A DNA stretch of 64,000 nucleotides from Pseudomonas sp. ERMR1:02 (GTDB taxonomy: Bacteria; Pseudomonadota; Gammaproteobacteria; Pseudomonadales; Pseudomonadaceae), in the NCBI RefSeq assembly GCF_002277815.1, contig NZ_NKJI01000008.1, positions 62,001-126,000 on the forward strand. The letters run 5' to 3'. The translations under genes and the position numbers were made by a program. Shown here piece after piece: positions 1-8,649 of this stretch. Every line of letters starts with the position of its first letter. The stretch's first letter is position 1. The notes beneath the pieces were generated by a model. The model was not told the origin of the DNA. It saw nothing but the letters and a program-made list of their open reading frames with translations, and searched no databases.

Positions 1-1
1 C

Positions 2-454
2 CGACTGCTGAAAAAGATTTCTCCTACGACCCAGGTTCCAGTTGCCGCGCTGTTCGTGTCCGGTGTCTTGCCGGCACTGATCATCATCCTCGGCTTCTTC
101 CTGCAAGATGCGGTCGCCACCATCGTCAGCTTCGCCGCCATCGGCATTTACCTGGCGTTCCAGATGATCGTGCTTGGCGCCCTGTATGCACGCATGAAAG
201 GCTGGAAACCCGGCGGTAAATTCACCCTCGGTGCCTGGGGTTGGGCAGTCAACATCGGTGCGCTGGTCTATGGCATCGGCGCCATCATTAACATGGCCTG
301 GCCACGCACCCCGGACGCGGCGTGGTACATCAACTACGCCATGGTCCTGAGCACCGCCATCGTTATCGGCCTGGGGCTGCTCTACATGTGGATCGGCAAG
401 CCGTATGACCACGGGACCGCGCCTGCGGGGGATGCGTGGCAGGTTAGTCGGTAA
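2..454 (+). CDS. APC-family amino-acid permease, C-terminal part (cut by window edge)
   Basis: Open from the first base, so the true start lies upstream. About 150 residues remain. They contain several hydrophobic helices separated by short loops (around GVLPALIIILGFFLQ, then FQMIVLGALYARM, then a final pair ending LLYMWIGKPYDHG). This matches the last membrane segments of an amino-acid/polyamine/organocation transporter, which would import a small nitrogen compound across the inner membrane. The substrate cannot be read from this fragment. The gene converges on the RloB-like gene, with a hairpin between them. Confidence 0.7.
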   Translation, partial: RLLKKISPTTQVPVAALFVSGVLPALIIILGFFLQDAVATIVSFAAIGIYLAFQMIVLGALYARMKGWKPGGKFTLGAWGWAVNIGALVYGIGAIINMAWPRTPDAAWYINYAMVLSTAIVIGLGLLYMWIGKPYDHGTAPAGDAWQVSR

Positions 455-475
455 AAATTCACTCTTCGATCAAGC

Positions 476-503
476 ACCCTACCCGCAGAGATGCGGGCAG
501 GGT
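476..503. terminator. Hairpin between convergent genes
   Basis: ACCCT-a-CCCGC, a six-base loop AGAGAT, then GCGGG-c-AGGGT form a 10-pair stem with one mismatch. It lies between the converging permease and RloB-like stop codons, where a bidirectional terminator is expected. There is no clear T run, so termination efficiency is uncertain. Confidence 0.4.
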
Positions 504-511
504 TCAAGATG

Positions 512-1144
512 CTAGATCTTTTGCGGTGTGGAGAGAGTTTCGAATTCATCCATGAGTAAGTGAATTTCGGTACTCGGGTTGGGCTCGCCACTGATGACTA
601 CGTCCTCAAGAACCCTCGGCGCCAACGTTCTCGCTTTATGAAATGGCTCACCAAGCAGTTGAGCGAAATAGCTGGTCTCTTTGCCCTTGTCGTACTGATT
701 CATACTGGGCTTTTGTCTCAGGCTCTTGGTCACCAGATCACCCGGCGAATATTTCCCGGCAGCTCTGAAGGGTTTTCGATTGAAACCGAAGTGCAACAGA
801 AGCCAAAACTCAAAGCAGGGATACGAGGCAATGACTCTGATCTTTGGATGGAACTTCGCAACATTCAATGCACGCTGAAAGCAGAGATGCGTATCGCGAT
901 CCAACACACAAAACACTTTGTCGAAACCTTTTTGCCGGATGACTGCTCGCTCAACAATACCGCTCGGGTGCGTAACTCCGCAGTGAACAATTTCAACCTG
1001 AGCCCTGGCCCGAAAATAAAGCGCCGCCTCTTCTAGATATCGCTTCCCTGATTTGCTGTCCTCGCATAACACCAGCACTTTAGGCTGAGGTTTGAACCGT
1101 GATGCCTTGCGATCAAATGACTTACTCAAACTCGCCATGCTCAT
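512..1144 (-). CDS. RloB-like protein (AbiLii family), anti-phage partner
   Basis: 210 residues matching the RloB family: a Toprim-like N-terminal half with KVLVLCEDSKSGKRYLEEA, then VFCVLDRDTH and YPCFEFWLLLHF. These are the family's usual E...D.D and 'PcFEfWlllHf' signatures. RloB genes sit directly after an RloA-type AAA ATPase in restriction loci and in the lactococcal AbiL abortive-infection pair. Here the start overlaps the ATPase stop as ATGA, so the two are translationally coupled. The family is predicted to be the nucleic-acid-acting effector, but no activity can be read from the sequence. The second Met (MASLSK) is an alternative start. Confidence 0.8.
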   Translation of the reverse strand: MSMASLSKSFDRKASRFKPQPKVLVLCEDSKSGKRYLEEAALYFRARAQVEIVHCGVTHPSGIVERAVIRQKGFDKVFCVLDRDTHLCFQRALNVAKFHPKIRVIASYPCFEFWLLLHFGFNRKPFRAAGKYSPGDLVTKSLRQKPSMNQYDKGKETSYFAQLLGEPFHKARTLAPRVLEDVVISGEPNPSTEIHLLMDEFETLSTPQKI

Positions 1145-2393
1145 CCCTGCCTTATCAGCGGTAATCCACGATAACGGCCTTCAAAGTAGCGTTTCTCTAC
1201 ATCCTCACTCTCCCGGCCTTCAAAGTCATGAACCGAAAACAGACACGTGGCGCCATAGGCATCGCGCTCAGTAATCCAGAACTGATCGCGGCGCAGAATC
1301 TTTTCGTTCATGAGATGCGTATCGTGAGTGGTAAATATCAATTGGGTGTCCAACCCGCTGTCCAAATGCTTTCCGATCAAGTCAGCGACAATGTCTGGGT
1401 GCAAGCTACTGTCCAGTTCATCGACACAAAGCACACCGCTGCCACCCGCCTGATTCATCATGAACCAGGGCAACCAGAAGCCAATCAGGTTCTTTGTCCC
1501 GCACGATTCTTCGGAAAAATCGAAATCCGCATCGCCTGAAATACTGGAGTGCGTCAGAGTCAATTTGTCCTTTTTCGCAGCGGCAAAAAATCCTTAAGCG
1601 TGAGTCTTCTGTTGCTCTGAATCGAAGCGGATTCGTCTAAATTGAGCTCAATGGCAGATACTGGAATATCAAGCGCTTTAAGAAAGTCCCGAAGATCATT
1701 TTTATGGTCCGACACCATCTGAAGAAACCTGATCGAGGCCGAAGACAACCCCATCATGTTGTTCTGTTCAACGACGAGAAGGCCGGTTTGAAACCAACTG
1801 AATGGAGCTCGTAACTGACTCAATTCTTCACTGCTGTTGGTAACGGCTTGCGCGATAAAGAGCATTTTTTGGCTCGTCAAACGCCGCCATGCGCAATGCA
1901 CCTCTTTGCCGCCCTCCAGCGTTTTACCAAAAACATAGTGCTCGCCTTCAGCATCGAAGTAGCGATCATAAAGAAGCGTTTCTTTACCTCTCGGGTACGC
2001 AACCAATTGTTCCTTAACAACCCTCTGTCCGGTCAACCCCAGCAAAAAACGATATCGCAGCCCGCCTTGAATGAAGTTGTACTCAAAAATACTGGGTTCA
2101 TCCTTCAGTTCGCGATCAAAACGAAATGGCGAAACCGGAATTGGTTCGCCATTCGAGCCTGAAGACGTAGCAAGCAGGCGGCCGACTATCCCCATCGCAC
2201 GGATCAACGAAGATTTGCCAGAGGCATTGGGACCGTAAATCGCAGCCACCTTCAAAAGGTCAGGAAGCCTCTCTGAGTTCGTGGATGATTTGAATACGTT
2301 GCGCACCTTGCTCAGGCGAGGAGTCGCCGCCATGGACAAGGTTTGCCTGTCACGGAACGAGCGATAATTGGAAACAGAAAATTCGATCAGCAT
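1141..2393 (-). pseudogene. RloA-like AAA15 ATPase (AbiLi family), split by one frameshift
   Basis: The N-terminal part has LIEFSVSNYRSF and the Walker A GPNASGKSSLI. The C-terminal part, in another frame, has the 'ES.GTKNL' motif, Walker B VLCVDELDSSLHP and the switch histidine region IFTTHDTHLM. Together they make one AAA15/OLD-like ATPase of about 416 residues, the normal size for RloA. The break is at an A6 run (1585-1590; T6 on the coding strand). One extra T restores continuity, reading LKDFFAAAKKDKLTLTHSS. I start at the ATG at 2393 (MLIEFSVSNYRSF); an in-frame GTG lies at 2465. The frameshift is probably a sequencing deletion (see findings), although the coding-strand T-TTT-TTG also fits a -1 slippery heptamer. 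With RloB downstream it forms a two-gene defence operon. Confidence 0.75.
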
Positions 2394-2692
2394 GGAGAAA
2401 ACCTGCAGTTCATTCCTTGGATTCGAATAAATAAAGGAAAAACCGCGGCTCAGGTGTTGTTTCACTGCGCCCCATGCAAAAACAGGAAATTCCTACAGAC
2501 CATGCCTTCTAGCTAAAACACCGATTCCTACAAACAGCGTCTCCGGAAAAGACGTGGCGCCGCAAGCGCGTGACCGATAGGCTTCATCCGTCGCTGCAAA
2601 ACAGCGGCCCGGTGTCGAAGTCGGAGCAAAATCAACACGGCGCAACCGCGCTCAATTGAGTGGCGGCTCCCTTTACAACTTGGAGTCGAAAA
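2394..2692. other. Intergenic region between the rloAB promoter and the BRO-N gene
   Basis: About 300 bp between divergent genes. It contains a GC-rich block (about 2550-2680) capable of local hairpins, such as GGCGCCGCAAGCGC, and no convincing ORF. Promoters for both sides must lie here, but I cannot identify clear -35/-10 boxes. The BRO-N ribosome-binding site GGAG is at 2682-2685. Confidence 0.35.
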
Positions 2693-3205
2693 ATGCTTAT
2701 GCACACGTCAAATCCATCTGAAACTCGTTCCTTCATTACCCCAACCGTTTTCACCCGCCACAACCGTTTCCTCCACGCCTTCATGCAAGATCAACAAGCC
2801 TGGTTCTGCGTCCAGGATCTGGGGCGCCTGATGGGCAAACCCTTGAATGAACGACTCACCCTAAAGCTCGACCCCGATCAGCGTCGCAGCGTCTGGTTGC
2901 TCAAGGACGGCAAAACAATCGAAACGCTGATGGTCAGTGAATCTGGCATGTACGCCTTGCTGGTTCATCACTTCGTCCCGGAGAACCGCAACCTGCGCCA
3001 ATGGCTGAGTAATGAAGTCGTGCCGATGTTGCGTGATTCGCACGCTGCAACTGCGCAGGATCAGCCAAGCCTGAGTGCCTTGCATTGGGCCGGAATCACG
3101 GTGCCTTTGCTGCATTACCAACATCACGCATGGATCAAATGGCGGGACATGCCTGATTTGATGCAGGTACAACGCCCTTTCCCTATTGCTGGCACTTGCA
3201 ACTGA
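2693..3205 (+). CDS. BRO-N domain protein (phage antirepressor-like)
   Basis: 170 residues. The N-terminal 110 show a BRO-N/Bro family fold: TPTVFTRHNRFLHAF, then WFCVQDLGRLMGKP, then MVSESGMYALLVHH and NRNLRQWLSNEVVPMLR. The latter is the hallmark 'SE.GlY.L...S....Ar.Fr.WV..EVLP.lR' pattern. BRO-N proteins bind DNA and act as antirepressors in prophages, but many pseudomonads also carry a stand-alone chromosomal copy. The start at 2693 has a GGAG seven bases upstream; the in-frame start at 2660 has none. The C-terminal 60 residues are not recognised. No phage genes adjoin it. Confidence 0.75.
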   Translation: MLMHTSNPSETRSFITPTVFTRHNRFLHAFMQDQQAWFCVQDLGRLMGKPLNERLTLKLDPDQRRSVWLLKDGKTIETLMVSESGMYALLVHHFVPENRNLRQWLSNEVVPMLRDSHAATAQDQPSLSALHWAGITVPLLHYQHHAWIKWRDMPDLMQVQRPFPIAGTCN

Positions 3206-3287
3206 AGGGGATAAATCGAGCGGATAAAAAAGGGACAGACTTCACAGTCCGTCCCATTGGTTCGATTCCTCACATCAGTTGGTCCTC

Positions 3288-3389
3288 CTGTAGGAGCGAG
3301 CTCGCTCGCGATGAACTCAAGAGCGCCGCGTAAAGCCACCAAGCACGCGTAATCGTTAACCACCATCGCGAGCAGGCTCGCTCCTACAT
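3288..3389. repeat. REP doublet
   Basis: TGTAGGAGCGAGCTCGCTCGCGATG and an inverted copy ending CATCGCGAGCAGGCTCGCTCCTACA flank a 50-base spacer. This is the typical Pseudomonas REPIN arrangement, placed in the gap after the BRO-N gene. Confidence 0.9.
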
Positions 3390-3419
3390 AGGATTACATT
3401 CGAATGGGTCACTTTCATC

Positions 3420-3614
3420 ATGAGCGAAACTCGCAGCGCTAAACGAAGCGTCATCGAAATTATTCCAAGTGACGGCTCGTATGCAGAGAATCACCTCCAA
3501 CTGCTCAACCAGCAATCGGCCCTGCGGCAGGCGATCAACGCTGGCATTGCAGACGCTAATGCAGGCAAATTGACCAGCCTGGCTACCGTAAAAGCCAAAT
3601 GGCTTTCACGGTAG
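3420..3614 (+). CDS. Small protein resembling a type II antitoxin C-terminus
   Basis: 64 residues, ATG start just after the REP doublet. The second half, LRQAINAGIADANAGKL followed by VKAKWLSR, resembles the toxin-binding tail of small RHH/Phd-type antitoxins ('l..Ai.eGlaDaeaGr'). No toxin-like partner follows, because the next gene is on the opposite strand and is unrelated. It may be an orphan or remnant antitoxin; function is unproven. Confidence 0.45.
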   Translation: MSETRSAKRSVIEIIPSDGSYAENHLQLLNQQSALRQAINAGIADANAGKLTSLATVKAKWLSR

Positions 3615-3624
3615 CCAGATCCAC

Positions 3625-3810
3625 TCAAAACCGCGAAACACTCCTCATCGCATCCACCAGATACCTCATGGCAATCCGGTCACTCTCCGACAGCTCCCGA
3701 TACCGCTCCACCAGCTTCAGCTCCTCGCTATTGAGCCGACGCCTTCGCCTCCCGATACCCAGGCACGGAAAGATTCCCAACATTTCAGTGATGCCTTGTA
3801 CTTTCGACAT
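3625..3810 (-). CDS. Conserved-type small hypothetical protein
   Basis: 61 residues, with an AAGGA ribosome-binding site about nine bases before the ATG. The N-terminus is short and hydrophobic and is followed by GRRRRRLNSEEL. The tail LVERYRELSESDRIAMRYLVDAM looks like the C-terminal helix often found after XRE-type helix-turn-helix domains, but no HTH is present. It converges with the small antitoxin-like gene. Function unknown. Confidence 0.5.
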   Translation of the reverse strand: MSKVQGITEMLGIFPCLGIGRRRRRLNSEELKLVERYRELSESDRIAMRYLVDAMRSVSRF

Positions 3811-4223
3811 GGACGATGTCCTTCTCTACGTCAAAGAAAACTTCAGAAACCGCATCGCCCTAACCCTTTTTCAGCAACGCCTCGTGAGCAGCTGAACCGT
3901 ACCGGCCCGAAGGGCGTAAACCGGTTATGAGCACAGAATAGAAATATTCCCGGCGCTGAAAAGCGGTTTTTAGAGTAATTAGTCAAAAAAAGCAGAAATG
4001 CCCTGTAAATCAGACGGCACTGTCGGAAAATTCCCGAAACGTCTTGTTTCATTGCCGCGCCAGCGTCTTGCCATCAATCAATTTTGCGCTGCGATCGAAC
4101 GGTTTATGCTATTCGGCATCTGTTTAAAGACCGTTGCGTTTGGCCGAAGGCATGTCCGAACCGTTATCTCTGATCCAGTACGCGCCAGGAACGGCGCGGG
4201 ATTGTTCACGACAGGGTGAATTT
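3811..4223. other. Intergenic region upstream of opgD
   Basis: 413 bp without a credible gene. It holds a small inverted repeat, ACCGG...CCGGT, enclosing GCCCGAAGGGC near 3901-3925, then an AT-richer stretch (3940-4000) and the leader of opgD. Short ORFs here lack ribosome-binding sites and coding character. Confidence 0.4.
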
Positions 4224-5849
4224 ATGCACCGCAGGAACTTGCTCAAAGCCTCTATGGCTATCGCGGCCTACACCGGTTTGTCCGCCACCGGCCTGCTCGC
4301 CGCCCGCGCCTGGGCAGCCACCGAAACCGCCGACGGTGAAGCCCAGGCCTTCGACTTCGACGCCCTGAAGATCCAGGCCAAGCAGCTCGCCAGCAACCGT
4401 TATCAGGACACCAAGCAGGTGCTGCCACCGACCCTGGCAACCATGACCCCACAGAATTTCAACGCCATCCGTTATGACGGCGACCATTCGCTGTGGAAAG
4501 AGCTCAAGGGTCAGCTGGACGTGCAGTTTTTCCACGTCGGCATGGGTTTCAAGCAACCGGTGCGCATGTACAGTGTTGACCCCAAGACCCGCATGTCCCG
4601 CGAGGTGCATTTCCACCCGTCGCTGTTCAATTATGAAAAAACCACGGTCGACACCAAGCAACTCACGGGCGACCTGGGGTTTTCGGGATTCAAGCTGTTC
4701 AAGGCGCCGGAACTGGATAAACACGACGTGGTGTCCTTCCTCGGCGCCAGCTATTTCCGCGCGGTGGACGCCACCGGCCAATACGGCTTGTCGGCTCGCG
4801 GCCTGGCGATCGACACCTACGCCAAGAAGCGCGAAGAATTCCCCGACTTCACCAAGTTCTGGTTCGAGACGCCGGACAAGGACAGCACCCGCTTCGTGGT
4901 CTACGCCCTGCTCGACTCCCCGAGTGCCACTGGCGCCTACCGCTTTGATATCGATTGCCAGGCCGAGCGCGTGGTGATGGAGATCGACGCCCACGTCAAC
5001 GCGCGCACCGCGATAGAACAATTGGGCATCGCGCCTATGACCAGCATGTTCAGCTGCGGCACCCACGAACGCCGCATGTGCGACACCATCCACCCGCAGA
5101 TCCACGACTCCGATCGCCTGGCGATGTGGCGTGGCAACGGCGAGTGGATCTGCCGCCCGCTGAACAACCCGGCCACCCTGCAATTCAATGCCTTCGCGGA
5201 TAATGACCCGAAAGGTTTCGGCCTGGTGCAGACCGATCACGAGTTCGCCAATTATCAGGACACCGTCGACTGGTACAGCCGACGCCCGAGTCTGTGGGTA
5301 GAACCTACAACCCCGTGGGGCGAAGGCTCTATCGACCTGCTGGAAATTCCTACGACCGGCGAGACCCTCGATAACATCGTCGCATTCTGGACGCCGAAAA
5401 AACCGGTGGCGGCCGGCGACTCGCTCAACTACGGCTACAAGCTCTACTGGAGCGCCCTGCCGCCTGTTGGCACACCATTGGCGCGGGTACACGCGACTCG
5501 TTCGGGGATGGGCGGGTTCACCGAAGGTTGGGCGCCGGGTGAGCATTACCCTGAGGTATGGGCACGCCGTTTTGCCGTGGATTTCACCGGTGGCGGCCTG
5601 GACCGTTTGCCCGAAGGCGCCGGCATCGAACCGGTGGTCACGTGTTCGAACGGGCAGGTCAAGGATTTCAGCGTGCTGGTGCTCGATGACATCAAGGGCT
5701 ATCGCATCCTGTTCGACTGGTACCCGACCAACGACAGTGTGGAACCGGTCGAACTGCGTCTGTTCATTCGCACCAACGACCGCACGCTGAGTGAAACCTG
5801 GTTGTATCAATACTTCCCGCCAGCACCGGACAAGCGCAAATACCCCTGA
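4224..5849 (+). CDS. opgD: Glucan biosynthesis protein D (OpgD/MdoD)
   Basis: 541 residues of the OpgG/OpgD family, periplasmic proteins that shape the backbone of osmoregulated periplasmic glucans. The N-terminus is a Tat-type signal ([20 protein letters not shown]...ARAWA), as is usual for OpgD. Family features include the N-terminal beta-sandwich [13 protein letters not shown]...[27 protein letters not shown], and the C-terminal immunoglobulin-like domain ending [22 protein letters not shown] start at ATG 4224, after AGGGTGA; the longer in-frame extension lacks a signal peptide at its start. It is a single-gene unit. A possible OpgC-like protein lies about 29 kb downstream. Confidence 0.93.
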   Translation: MHRRNLLKASMAIAAYTGLSATGLLAARAWAATETADGEAQAFDFDALKIQAKQLASNRYQDTKQVLPPTLATMTPQNFNAIRYDGDHSLWKELKGQLDVQFFHVGMGFKQPVRMYSVDPKTRMSREVHFHPSLFNYEKTTVDTKQLTGDLGFSGFKLFKAPELDKHDVVSFLGASYFRAVDATGQYGLSARGLAIDTYAKKREEFPDFTKFWFETPDKDSTRFVVYALLDSPSATGAYRFDIDCQAERVVMEIDAHVNARTAIEQLGIAPMTSMFSCGTHERRMCDTIHPQIHDSDRLAMWRGNGEWICRPLNNPATLQFNAFADNDPKGFGLVQTDHEFANYQDTVDWYSRRPSLWVEPTTPWGEGSIDLLEIPTTGETLDNIVAFWTPKKPVAAGDSLNYGYKLYWSALPPVGTPLARVHATRSGMGGFTEGWAPGEHYPEVWARRFAVDFTGGGLDRLPEGAGIEPVVTCSNGQVKDFSVLVLDDIKGYRILFDWYPTNDSVEPVELRLFIRTNDRTLSETWLYQYFPPAPDKRKYP

Positions 5850-5872
5850 TACCAGGTTGCGCCCCGCCACCA

Positions 5873-5917
5873 TTCGGTTTTCCGAACGCGACTTGCCGGT
5901 CGGTTCGGATAACCGGA
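5873..5917 (+). promoter_or_regulatory. Two AauR-type operator palindromes upstream of aatJ
   Basis: TTCGG-TTTT-CCGAA (5873-5886) is a perfect inverted repeat, and TTCGG-ATAA-CCGGA (5904-5917) is a near-perfect one. Their starts are 31 bp apart, about three helical turns, on the same DNA face. TTCGGN4CCGAA is the motif reported for AauR in P. putida. Both sit 75-120 bp upstream of the candidate sigma-54 promoter, the usual enhancer distance. Confidence 0.8.
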
Positions 5918-5992
5918 TTATTCAACGTAAAAATTCGCGCAAAAAAACTTTAATCTCCTTATATATCAATAAGTTGATTCATTCAGCCTGGC

Positions 5993-6009
5993 CTGGCATG
6001 AGTCATGCT
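5993..6009 (+). promoter_or_regulatory. Candidate sigma-54 promoter of aatJ
   Basis: CTGGCATGAGTCATGCTC has GG and GC exactly 10 bases apart (-24/-12), close to the YTGGCACG-N4-TTGCW consensus; the -12 element is ATGC rather than TTGC. It lies about 115 bp before the aatJ start and downstream of the AauR palindromes. This fits activation by the NtrC-type regulator encoded at the end of the cluster. Confidence 0.65.
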
Positions 6010-6123
6010 CTACACTTCTTCGACGAATGTCTGTTGTGCAACACTTCAGGAGCCGTCAGGCATTCGAAGCACAAAAGGCCGATGAACTGGCTCCATAAAA
6101 AAAACAATGTCGAGGAAAATTTG

Positions 6124-7038
6124 ATGCGCATCGTTCCCCATATCCTGGGCGCAGCCATTGCTGCCGCTCTGATCAGCACTCCAGTTTTCGCCGCCGAACT
6201 CACCGGCACCCTGAAGAAGATCAAAGAGTCCGGCGTCATCACCCTCGGACATCGCGACGCTTCCATTCCGTTTTCCTACATTGCAGACGCTTCGGGCAAA
6301 CCGGTCGGCTACTCCCACGACATCCAGCTGAAAGTCGTCGAAGCCCTGAAAAAAGACCTGGACCTGCCGAACCTGCAAGTCAAATACAACCTGGTCACCT
6401 CGCAAACCCGTATCCCGCTGGTGCAGAACGGCACCGTGGACCTCGAGTGCGGCTCCACCACCAACAATGTCGAGCGTCAGCAGCAAGTTGACTTCTCCGT
6501 CGGCATCTTCGAAATCGGTACTCGTCTGCTGACCAAGGCAGGTTCCCAGTACAAGGATTTCGGCGATCTGGCCGGCAAAAACGTCGTGACCACCGCTGGC
6601 ACCACATCCGAGCGCATCCTGAAGTCGATGAATGCCGACAAGCAGATGAACATGAACGTCATCTCCGCCAAAGACCATGGCGAGTCCTTCCAGATGCTGG
6701 AAACCGGCCGCGCCGTGGCCTTCATGATGGACGACGCCCTGCTGGCCGGTGAATCAGCCAAGGCCAAGAAACCGACTGACTGGGCCGTGACCGGTACTCC
6801 ACAGTCCTACGAAATCTACGGCTGCATGGTGCGCAAAGGCGACGAGCCGTTCAAAAAGGCTGTGGATGACGCCATCAAGGCCACCTACGCTTCGGGCGAG
6901 ATCAACAAGATCTACGAAAAATGGTTCATGCAGCCAATCCCGCCAAAAGGCCTGAACCTGAACTTCCCGATGAGCAATGAGCTCAAGGCCCTGATCGCCA
7001 CGCCGACCGATAAAGCGGCTGACGACAAGAAATCCTGA
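6124..7038 (+). CDS. aatJ: Glutamate/aspartate ABC transporter, periplasmic binding protein
   Basis: 304 residues with a Sec signal peptide (MRIVPHILGAAIAAALISTPVFA). A family-3 solute-binding domain follows: LKKIKESGVITLGHRDASIPFSY, PLVQNGTVDLECGSTTNN, DFSVGIFE and GKNVVTTAGTTSE. These are hallmarks of GltI/AatJ, which binds glutamate and aspartate and, more weakly, glutamine and asparagine. GAGGA precedes the ATG at 6124; the longer upstream ORF has no signal peptide. It is the first gene of aatJQMP. A hairpin in the gap to aatQ may raise its expression over the membrane genes. It is probably sigma-54/AauR dependent. Confidence 0.93.
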   Translation: MRIVPHILGAAIAAALISTPVFAAELTGTLKKIKESGVITLGHRDASIPFSYIADASGKPVGYSHDIQLKVVEALKKDLDLPNLQVKYNLVTSQTRIPLVQNGTVDLECGSTTNNVERQQQVDFSVGIFEIGTRLLTKAGSQYKDFGDLAGKNVVTTAGTTSERILKSMNADKQMNMNVISAKDHGESFQMLETGRAVAFMMDDALLAGESAKAKKPTDWAVTGTPQSYEIYGCMVRKGDEPFKKAVDDAIKATYASGEINKIYEKWFMQPIPPKGLNLNFPMSNELKALIATPTDKAADDKKS

Positions 7039-7151
7039 TTTCTGACTAACCTTATCTCCTGAGAGGGCCACTGCCCTTTCGGGAGGTTGTCACTCCCTGC
7101 TGGCATTTCTGGAAACACTCGGACCGGTGGCTGTCGAGCCGATCGTGTGTG

Positions 7152-7170
7152 CCTGACCATCAAGGTCAGG
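7152..7170 (+). other. Intergenic hairpin between aatJ and aatQ
   Basis: CCTGACC-ATCAA-GGTCAGG forms a perfect 7-bp stem with a 5-base loop and no T tail. A smaller stem, AGGGC-CACT-GCCCT, lies near 7064-7077. Hairpins between a binding-protein gene and its permease genes commonly protect the upstream mRNA or partly stop transcription, giving an excess of binding protein. Confidence 0.5.
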
Positions 7171-7231
7171 TGGGAACGGAGTTTCCCCAAGCGGGTACTT
7201 GTACATCGATCGAATCCGAGGGGAGACCCTA

Positions 7232-7978
7232 ATGAATTACAACTGGGACTGGGGCGTGTTCTTCAAGTCCACCGGCGTGGGCAGCGAGACCTATCTCGAC
7301 TGGTTCATCTCCGGTTTGGGCTGGACCATCGCCGTCGCCATCGTGGCATGGATCATTGCCCTGACACTGGGCTCGATTCTGGGCGTCATGCGTACCGTGC
7401 CGAACCGCATCGTGTCGGGCATCGCCACCTGCTACGTCGAACTCTTCCGTAACGTGCCGCTGCTGGTTCAGCTGTTCATCTGGTACTTCCTGGTGCCTGA
7501 TCTGCTGCCTGAAAACCTGCAGGAGTGGTACAAGCAGGACCTGAACCCGACCACCTCGGCCTACCTAAGCGTCGTCGTATGTCTCGGTCTGTTTACGGCT
7601 GCCCGGGTCTGCGAACAAGTGCGCACCGGTATCCAGGCGCTGCCAAAAGGCCAGGAATCCGCTGCACGCGCCATGGGCTTCAAGCTGCCGCAGATCTACT
7701 GGAACGTGCTGCTGCCCCAGGCTTACCGGATCATCATTCCGCCGCTCACCTCGGAATTTCTCAACGTCTTCAAGAACTCGTCCGTGGCCTCGCTGATCGG
7801 CCTGATGGAGCTGCTCGCGCAGACCAAACAGACCGCCGAGTTCTCCGCCAACCTGTTCGAAGCGTTCACCCTGGCCACGCTGATCTACTTCACCATGAAC
7901 ATGAGCCTGATGCTGCTGATGCGCATGGTCGAGAAGAAAGTCGCCGTACCAGGCCTGATTTCCGTAGGGGGTAAATGA
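7232..7978 (+). CDS. aatQ: Glutamate/aspartate ABC transporter permease (GltJ-type)
   Basis: 248 residues. Starts at ATG 7232 after GGGGAGA. The N-terminus MNYNWDWGVF is typical of the GltJ permease, followed by about five membrane helices. The EAA loop is clear: GIQALPKGQESAARAMGFKL...LPQAYRIIIPPLTSEFLNVFKNSS contacts the ATPase. It pairs with AatM to form the inner-membrane channel. Its end overlaps aatM by four bases. Confidence 0.93.
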   Translation: MNYNWDWGVFFKSTGVGSETYLDWFISGLGWTIAVAIVAWIIALTLGSILGVMRTVPNRIVSGIATCYVELFRNVPLLVQLFIWYFLVPDLLPENLQEWYKQDLNPTTSAYLSVVVCLGLFTAARVCEQVRTGIQALPKGQESAARAMGFKLPQIYWNVLLPQAYRIIIPPLTSEFLNVFKNSSVASLIGLMELLAQTKQTAEFSANLFEAFTLATLIYFTMNMSLMLLMRMVEKKVAVPGLISVGGK

Positions 7979-8649
7979 TGGAATTCGACTTCTCGGGCAT
8001 CATCCCGTCCCTGCCGGGCTTATGGAACGGCATGGTCATGACCCTGCAACTGATGGTCCTGGGCGTGGTTGGCGGGATCATTCTCGGCACCATCCTGGCC
8101 CTGATGCGCCTGTCCCACAGCAAACTGCTGTCGAACATTGCCGGCGCCTACGTTAACTACTTCCGTTCGATTCCGTTGCTGCTGGTCATCACCTGGTTCT
8201 ACCTGGCGGTGCCGTTCGTGCTGCGCTGGATCACCGGCGAAGACACCCCGATCGGCGCGTTCGCTTCCTGCATCGTGGCCTTCATGATGTTCGAAGCGGC
8301 GTACTTCTGTGAAATCGTCCGGGCCGGCGTGCAGTCGATTCCCCGGGGTCAGATGGGTGCTGCGCAAGCGCTGGGCATGAGCTATGGCCAGATGATGCGC
8401 CTGATCATCCTGCCGCAGGCGTTCCGCAAGATGACCCCGCTGTTGCTGCAACAGAGCATAATCCTGTTTCAGGACACCTCGCTGGTCTACGCCGTCGGCC
8501 TGGTGGACTTCCTCAATGCTTCGCGCGCCAGTGGCGACATCATTGGGCGCTCCAATGAGTTCCTGATCTTCGCAGGTCTCGTGTACTTCATCATCAGCTT
8601 TGCCGCCTCGCAGCTGGTCAAGCGTCTGCAAAAAAGGTTCGCCGTATGA
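7975..8649 (+). CDS. aatM: Glutamate/aspartate ABC transporter permease (GltK-type)
   Basis: 224 residues, second permease of the acidic-amino-acid importer. It has hydrophobic helices and the EAA loop [42 protein letters not shown] at 7975 overlaps the aatQ stop, so either ATG may be used. The 3' end overlaps aatP (ATGA), a tightly coupled operon. Confidence 0.93.
   Translation: MMEFDFSGIIPSLPGLWNGMVMTLQLMVLGVVGGIILGTILALMRLSHSKLLSNIAGAYVNYFRSIPLLLVITWFYLAVPFVLRWITGEDTPIGAFASCIVAFMMFEAAYFCEIVRAGVQSIPRGQMGAAQALGMSYGQMMRLIILPQAFRKMTPLLLQQSIILFQDTSLVYAVGLVDFLNASRASGDIIGRSNEFLIFAGLVYFIISFAASQLVKRLQKRFAV

Noticed and set aside
3288..3389. Repeated palindromes considered as a CRISPR array
   Set aside because: Copies are inverted pairs scattered singly over 50 kb, not regularly spaced direct repeats, and no cas genes are present.
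4206..5873. 555-codon minus-strand open frame opposite opgD
   Set aside because: Antisense to a clear Tat-exported OpgD; the translation is rich in Arg, Gly, Val and His without any family motif, as expected from high-GC wobble bias.
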